A stretch of DNA of 29,352 nt from Ohtaekwangia sp966211525 (GTDB lineage Bacteria; Bacteroidota; Bacteroidia; Cytophagales; Cyclobacteriaceae): NCBI GenBank assembly GCA_966211525.1, contig CBIHOZ010000085.1, positions 1-29,352 on the forward strand. The letters run 5' to 3'. The notes under the pieces were generated by a model. That model saw nothing but the letters and a program-made list of their open reading frames with translations, made no database searches and had not been told where the DNA came from. Positions 25,799-29,352 of this stretch are shown here, piece by piece (position 1 is the stretch's first letter; each line of letters starts with the position of its first letter). The position numbers were made by a program, and so were the translations under genes.

Positions 25799-27685
25799 TT
25801 AAGGTTGAACAAACAGACTAATCGTGAGGATGAGAATCGCTCCCACCACAATACTCATCACATACCAGCGCAGTATACCATTCTGTGTTTTTACAAAAGC
25901 GCTGTTAAAATACTCGGTGATCTGCACCAGCCCGGTATAGAACTGGTCGATGACATCATTCTTGTTGATGCGCGACAGAAAAACAAAAGGTCGCACAAAC
26001 ACCAAATTATACAGTGCATCAAAGTCCCAACCCCGAAACCAGAACTGGTGTAACTCAAACGTTGAACTCTTGATTTCATCCGAAAGCTGTGGCTGTTTTA
26101 CATAGAGTATATAGGCAAAATATACTCCGCCCAATGCCAGTGCAGCCGTGATAAGCTGGATGGTCCACTCGGTCGTTTCGATTCCTTCTTTTAGCGAGAC
26201 GGCCGGTAACAATGGTGACAGGTAATCAGAGAATAAGGTAAAATGTCCTAATGTGTGTGGAAGCTCGATGAAACCTCCCGCGAGCGACAACGCTGCCAAT
26301 ATCATCAACGGTATGGTTATACGCATGCCGGGCACATGACTGATCTTCGTTTTTGCTTCACCGAAAAACGTGATGAACACCATACGAAACGTATAGATCG
26401 CAGTAACAACCGCACCGGTTAACGCAGCCAGAAAGAACCACAGGTTTCCCTTCTCACCTGCCCACGCCAGCCACAAGATCTGATCTTTACTATAGAAGCC
26501 TGCGGTAATGAAAGGCAAAGCCGCCAGCGATGCTGCGCCTATGAGAAATGTCCAATAGATCACAGGTAATTTATTCTTGAGTCCGCCCATGCGGAACATA
26601 TCGTGTTCATGATGCAACGCCATAATAATGGCACCGGCCGCGAGGAATAGTAGTGCCTTAAAGAAAGCGTGGATCATAAAATGAAATATAGCGGCCGACC
26701 ATGCTCCTACGCCCATCGCCAGAAACATATACCCGATCTGACTGATGGTAGAATATGCCAACACACGTTTAAGATCAAACTGCGTTAACGCACTAAAGCC
26801 AGCTATTAAAAGTGTAACGGCTCCGATTATACCAACCCAAAGCTGCGCGAGCGGTGCAAGCTCGTATACTATATGCATGCGTGTGATCAGATATACTCCT
26901 GCTGTTACCATCGTGGCAGCATGAATGAGTGCACTTACCGGAGAGGGGCCTGCCATCGCATCGGGTAGCCATGTTTGTAACGGGAGTTGTGCAGATTTAC
27001 CTACCGCTCCTCCCAATAGCAGGAATCCGATCACGACCGCTATCGATGCACCGGTTGTCCAGATCAACGGAGCCTGCGCAAGTATATCTTGTATATTGAG
27101 TGTGTGAAAAACAGTGAACAGCAGGAACAAACCAATCGCCATCGCTGTATCGCCCACACGTGTGATGATAAAAGCTTTGCGTGCGGCATAACCGTTCTTT
27201 TCTTCGGTATACCAGAAGCCAATTAATAAATAGCTGCAAAGTCCCACGCCTTCCCAACCTAAATATAGCAATACAAGATTGTCGGCCAGTACCAGGATGA
27301 GCATGGAGCATACAAACAAATTCAAGTAGGCAAAGAAGCGCGAGAAGCCTTCATCTTCCTGCATAAACTCAATCGAGTATATATGTATGAGAAAACCAAC
27401 AAAGGTGATCACAAATATAAATACCATGGAGAGTGAATCCAGGTAGAATGAAAAAGTTGTAGAGAGATCTCCTGCCTGAAACCAATTCCACGCAACGTAC
27501 AGATAAGGCTCTTTTCCGGAAGCAAGAAAATCGTAACCAACCAGTATCGTCAGCAAAGCAGCCATTCCTATACTGCCGGCACCTATACATGCCGCGATAC
27601 GCCACGATAGTCGCGAACCGGTCAGTATCAGGATGAGTGTCCCGAGGAAAGGCAAGGTTGGTATAAGCCAAAGCAATTGGATCAT
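25799..27685 (-). CDS. nuoL: NADH-quinone oxidoreductase subunit L
   Basis: 628 aa, the distal antiporter-like subunit of complex I with the long lateral helix. Signatures are E145 in YLGWEGVGLCSYLLIGFWY, K230 in AVGKSAQLPLQTWLPDAM, and H255 in SALIHAATMVTAGVYL, matching the proton-path residues of E. coli NuoL. The C-terminal part contains the amphipathic lateral-helix region and a final membrane anchor (VVGAILILTISLF). A 44-base gap with a small hairpin separates it from nuoK, the only sizeable gap within nuoJ to nuoN. Confidence 0.96.
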   Translation of the reverse strand: MIQLLWLIPTLPFLGTLILILTGSRLSWRIAACIGAGSIGMAALLTILVGYDFLASGKEPYLYVAWNWFQAGDLSTTFSFYLDSLSMVFIFVITFVGFLIHIYSIEFMQEDEGFSRFFAYLNLFVCSMLILVLADNLVLLYLGWEGVGLCSYLLIGFWYTEEKNGYAARKAFIITRVGDTAMAIGLFLLFTVFHTLNIQDILAQAPLIWTTGASIAVVIGFLLLGGAVGKSAQLPLQTWLPDAMAGPSPVSALIHAATMVTAGVYLITRMHIVYELAPLAQLWVGIIGAVTLLIAGFSALTQFDLKRVLAYSTISQIGYMFLAMGVGAWSAAIFHFMIHAFFKALLFLAAGAIIMALHHEHDMFRMGGLKNKLPVIYWTFLIGAASLAALPFITAGFYSKDQILWLAWAGEKGNLWFFLAALTGAVVTAIYTFRMVFITFFGEAKTKISHVPGMRITIPLMILAALSLAGGFIELPHTLGHFTLFSDYLSPLLPAVSLKEGIETTEWTIQLITAALALGGVYFAYILYVKQPQLSDEIKSSTFELHQFWFRGWDFDALYNLVFVRPFVFLSRINKNDVIDQFYTGLVQITEYFNSAFVKTQNGILRWYVMSIVVGAILILTISLFVQP

Positions 27686-27708
27686 TATACTTTAGTTTGA
27701 GTTGAATG

Positions 27709-27726
27709 TACCGACCACTATCGGTA
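27709..27726. repeat. Small hairpin between nuoK and nuoL
   Basis: Arms TACCGA and TCGGTA enclose six bases in the 44-base nuoK-nuoL gap. There is no T-run, so it is not a terminator. It may affect mRNA processing or nuoL translation, or be chance. Confidence 0.3.
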
Positions 27727-27729
27727 TAC

Positions 27730-28041
27730 TTATCCGTTCATCTTATCGGCAGCGTCACTGTCCAGTGTTTTCAACTGGTGGTATATCTGCAGGATCAGGG
27801 CGAGTCCTACGGACACCTCGGCTGCCGCCATGGTGAGTATAAAGATGAACATCACTTGTCCGTCAGCCTGCGCCCAGCGCGAACCTGCTACGATAAAAGC
27901 AAGACCTGCGGCATTCAGCATAATCTCTACCGAGATCAGCATGAATATAATGTTGCGTCTGATCAGCACACTGATCAACCCAAGAGTAAACAACACTCCT
28001 GCCAGCAACAACCCCATATCAATTGGCAATGCATTATTCAT
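27730..28041 (-). CDS. nuoK: NADH-quinone oxidoreductase subunit K
   Basis: 103 aa with three membrane helices, the normal size. The two conserved membrane glutamates are present: E39 in LISVEIMLNAAGLAF and E75 in MAAAEVSVGLALIL. It forms part of the proton path at the foot of the membrane arm. The start overlaps the nuoJ stop by four bases, so the pair is translationally coupled. Confidence 0.96.
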   Translation of the reverse strand: MNNALPIDMGLLLAGVLFTLGLISVLIRRNIIFMLISVEIMLNAAGLAFIVAGSRWAQADGQVMFIFILTMAAAEVSVGLALILQIYHQLKTLDSDAADKMNG

Positions 28042-28559
28042 TCTTCCGTATTTTCAAGAAAACGGTGAATCACTTTTCTACGCTGTCTGCCTAAATGATA
28101 GGCACCGACTATACCTGCCATCAGCAGCAAGCCACAAAGTTCTACTCCGATAATATAGGGCCCGTACAACGATATGCCTACTGCTTTAGAATCCACCACC
28201 GAATTATTCAGCAACACCCGCTCGGACGTTACCAGTATATATACCAGCTCTCCCAGCAATACCAACGCCAGTATTCCCGGACCAATCCATATATTTTTAC
28301 TAAACCACTTCCGTTCCTGCTCTACCGATTCTTCTTTCAGGTTGAGCATCATGATCACAAAAATGATAAGCACTACAATAGCACCGGCATATATAATTAC
28401 CTCGAGCGCAGCAACAAACGGAGCACCGAGCATAAAGAAAATTACCGCTACCGCCAGGAAAGAAACCACCAGGTATAGCAGTGCATGAATCATATTATAG
28501 CGCGTAATCACCATGATCGTGGCGAGTATAGCGATGGTGGATGCGATGTAGAAAGCCAT
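28038..28559 (-). CDS. nuoJ: NADH-quinone oxidoreductase subunit J
   Basis: 173 aa with five membrane helices. The segment NMIHALLYLVVSFLAVAVIF followed by APFVAALEVIIYAGAIVVLI and FVIMMLNL is the family hallmark; its third helix carries the pi-bulge region linked to coupling. The last quarter is a helix (YGPYIIGVELCGLLLMAGIVGAYHLG) and a basic tail. It overlaps nuoK by four bases, while a 199-base gap with inverted repeats separates it from nuoI upstream, so this gene may depend on readthrough or on a promoter in that gap. Confidence 0.96.
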   Translation of the reverse strand: MAFYIASTIAILATIMVITRYNMIHALLYLVVSFLAVAVIFFMLGAPFVAALEVIIYAGAIVVLIIFVIMMLNLKEESVEQERKWFSKNIWIGPGILALVLLGELVYILVTSERVLLNNSVVDSKAVGISLYGPYIIGVELCGLLLMAGIVGAYHLGRQRRKVIHRFLENTEE

Positions 28560-28565
28560 TCTTTT

Positions 28566-28756
28566 AGTCGTTAATCGTTATAAGTTAGCTGCTGGCTTCT
28601 GGCCACTGGCTTCAGGACAAACAGCCAACCAGTATCAAACTTTGTGATCCTCTGTGTATTCTTCGTGTTCTCCGTGCAAGGGATTTAGAAATCGCTTCTT
28701 GCAGCAGCCCCTTGGCACTACGACAAACTACTAGCAGCCAGTAGCCAGCAGCTGAC
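28566..28756. repeat. Inverted heptamer-repeat element inside the nuo operon
   Basis: The left array (28569-28617) runs in perfect 7-base phase from CGTTAAT and CGTTATA through AGTTAGC to TGCTGGC, TTCTGGC, CACTGGC and TTCAGGA, joining both unit types seen elsewhere. The right array (28731-28756) is the inverted form: CTAGCAG, CCAGTAG, CCAGCAG, CTGAC. The two can pair around an 11-bp perfect core, AGCTGCTGGCT. Between them lies a 9-base-period stretch at 28640-28677. The right array ends two bases from the nuoI stop codon. Confidence 0.8.
28640..28677. repeat. Nonamer repeat within the nuoI-nuoJ gap
   Basis: Units TCTGTGTAT, TCTTCGTGT and TCTCCGTGC follow each other, preceded by a related TTTGTGATC. 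This looks like the dispersed CTTCGTG/CTCCGTG-type intergenic repeats I know from various bacterial genomes (recollection, not checked). Confidence 0.5.
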
Positions 28757-28758
28757 AT

Positions 28759-29274
28759 CTATGGCAAAAGACTGCGTACGTCCACCGGCTCAAGCTCGTT
28801 CTCCCCTTCTCCCTTCGACTTGCCCTTGATTGCCAGTCCTGCTACTTTATAATAACTATAGCCCGGATATTTACCCTGACTGTTAATGAGCAGGTCTTCT
28901 TTCTCGTATACTAAATTCTGTCTCACGTATTCACCCATCTCAAAATCAGGTATAAGTTGTATAGCATAAGTAGGACAAGCTTCTTCACAGTATCCACAGA
29001 ATATACACCGCGAGAAATTTATCCGGAAGAATGCCGGGTATCTGCGACCATGTTCATCTTCGGTTGCCTGCAGGGATATACAGTCTACCGGACAAGCCGC
29101 TGCGCAGAGGTAACATCCTACGCAACGTTCCTCCATGTCCGGATCACGTGTCAATACAATTCGCCCTCGCCAGCGTGCCGGTAACTGCGGCTTCTCTTCC
29201 GGGTATTGAATGGTGGCACGTTTGTGAAACATATGTAGAAACGTGAGCCACATGGTACGGATGATGCTGAACAT
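28759..29274 (-). CDS. nuoI: NADH-quinone oxidoreductase subunit I (2x 4Fe-4S)
   Basis: 171 aa. This peripheral-arm subunit carries the two 4Fe-4S clusters that lead electrons towards the quinone site. Both motifs are complete: C51-x2-C54-x2-C57-x3-C61 with P62 (ERCVGCYLCAAACPVDC), and C90-x2-C93-x2-C96-x3-C100 with P101 (CIFCGYCEEACPTYAI). The N-terminus includes a short hydrophobic amphipathic stretch (IRTMWLTFLHMF), as usual. A basic/acidic tail ends DVRSLLP. Upstream, 78 bases to the window edge hold only the last 18 codons of an undetermined open minus-strand frame, so nuoH was not identified here. Confidence 0.96.
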   Translation of the reverse strand: MFSIIRTMWLTFLHMFHKRATIQYPEEKPQLPARWRGRIVLTRDPDMEERCVGCYLCAAACPVDCISLQATEDEHGRRYPAFFRINFSRCIFCGYCEEACPTYAIQLIPDFEMGEYVRQNLVYEKEDLLINSQGKYPGYSYYKVAGLAIKGKSKGEGENELEPVDVRSLLP

Positions 29275-29352
29275 GGCGTTATATTTTTAATGATCTATAC
29301 GTACAAACTATATATATACTTTAACAGTGGATATTCAAACAACAGAAAAATG

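Overview
The window reads as chromosomal DNA of a Bacteroidota bacterium, probably of the order Cytophagales (inference). Start codons lack Shine-Dalgarno sequences, TAnnTTTG-type promoter boxes occur, the integrase is of the Bacteroidetes type, and the nuoI-nuoJ-nuoK-nuoL-nuoM-nuoN run and a split transketolase fit the group. No tRNA, rRNA or CRISPR array was found.

Region 1 (1 to about 10.8 kb, AT-rich, all genes on the minus strand) is a mobile defence island. Read in the direction of transcription it holds an unrecognised 287-aa protein, an excisionase-like HTH protein, a tyrosine recombinase, a complete type I Wadjet anti-plasmid operon (jetA-jetB-jetC-jetD), and the first 148 codons of an Eco57I-like type IIG restriction-modification enzyme cut by the left window edge. 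The recombination genes make transfer as a unit plausible, but no attachment site could be fixed.

Region 2 (11.0 to 16.8 kb) is a surface-sugar cassette in two convergent blocks. The plus block is a polyprenyl-phosphate GT2 glycosyltransferase, a sugar N-formyltransferase and a WecE-type aminotransferase, tightly coupled. The minus block is a SAM methyltransferase followed by a 647-aa polytopic membrane protein. The logic resembles ArnA/ArnB/ArnC/ArnT: make an amino-deoxysugar, formylate it, load it on undecaprenyl phosphate, then transfer it outside the membrane. WecE homology points to a Fuc4N-type sugar instead of Ara4N.

Region 3 (17.0 to 29.35 kb, visibly higher GC) is core genome: a class A penicillin-binding protein with a hairpin at the predicted 5' end of its mRNA, a RarD/EamA transporter, a lipoprotein cyclophilin, an N-terminal transketolase subunit without its partner next door, and complex I genes nuoN, nuoM, nuoL, nuoK, nuoJ and nuoI (minus strand; nuoI is most upstream). 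Three gaps here carry arrays of degenerate 7-base units (CGTTAWT-like and nnnCTGG-like) that begin or end at the stop codons of neighbouring genes. One sits inside the nuo operon between nuoI and nuoJ. I saw none in regions 1 and 2.

The best candidates for new biology are the heptamer arrays at gene 3' ends, the Arn-like formylated-sugar cassette with its unassigned membrane protein and altered formyltransferase active site, and the integrase-linked Wadjet/type IIG island with its unrecognised 287-aa protein.
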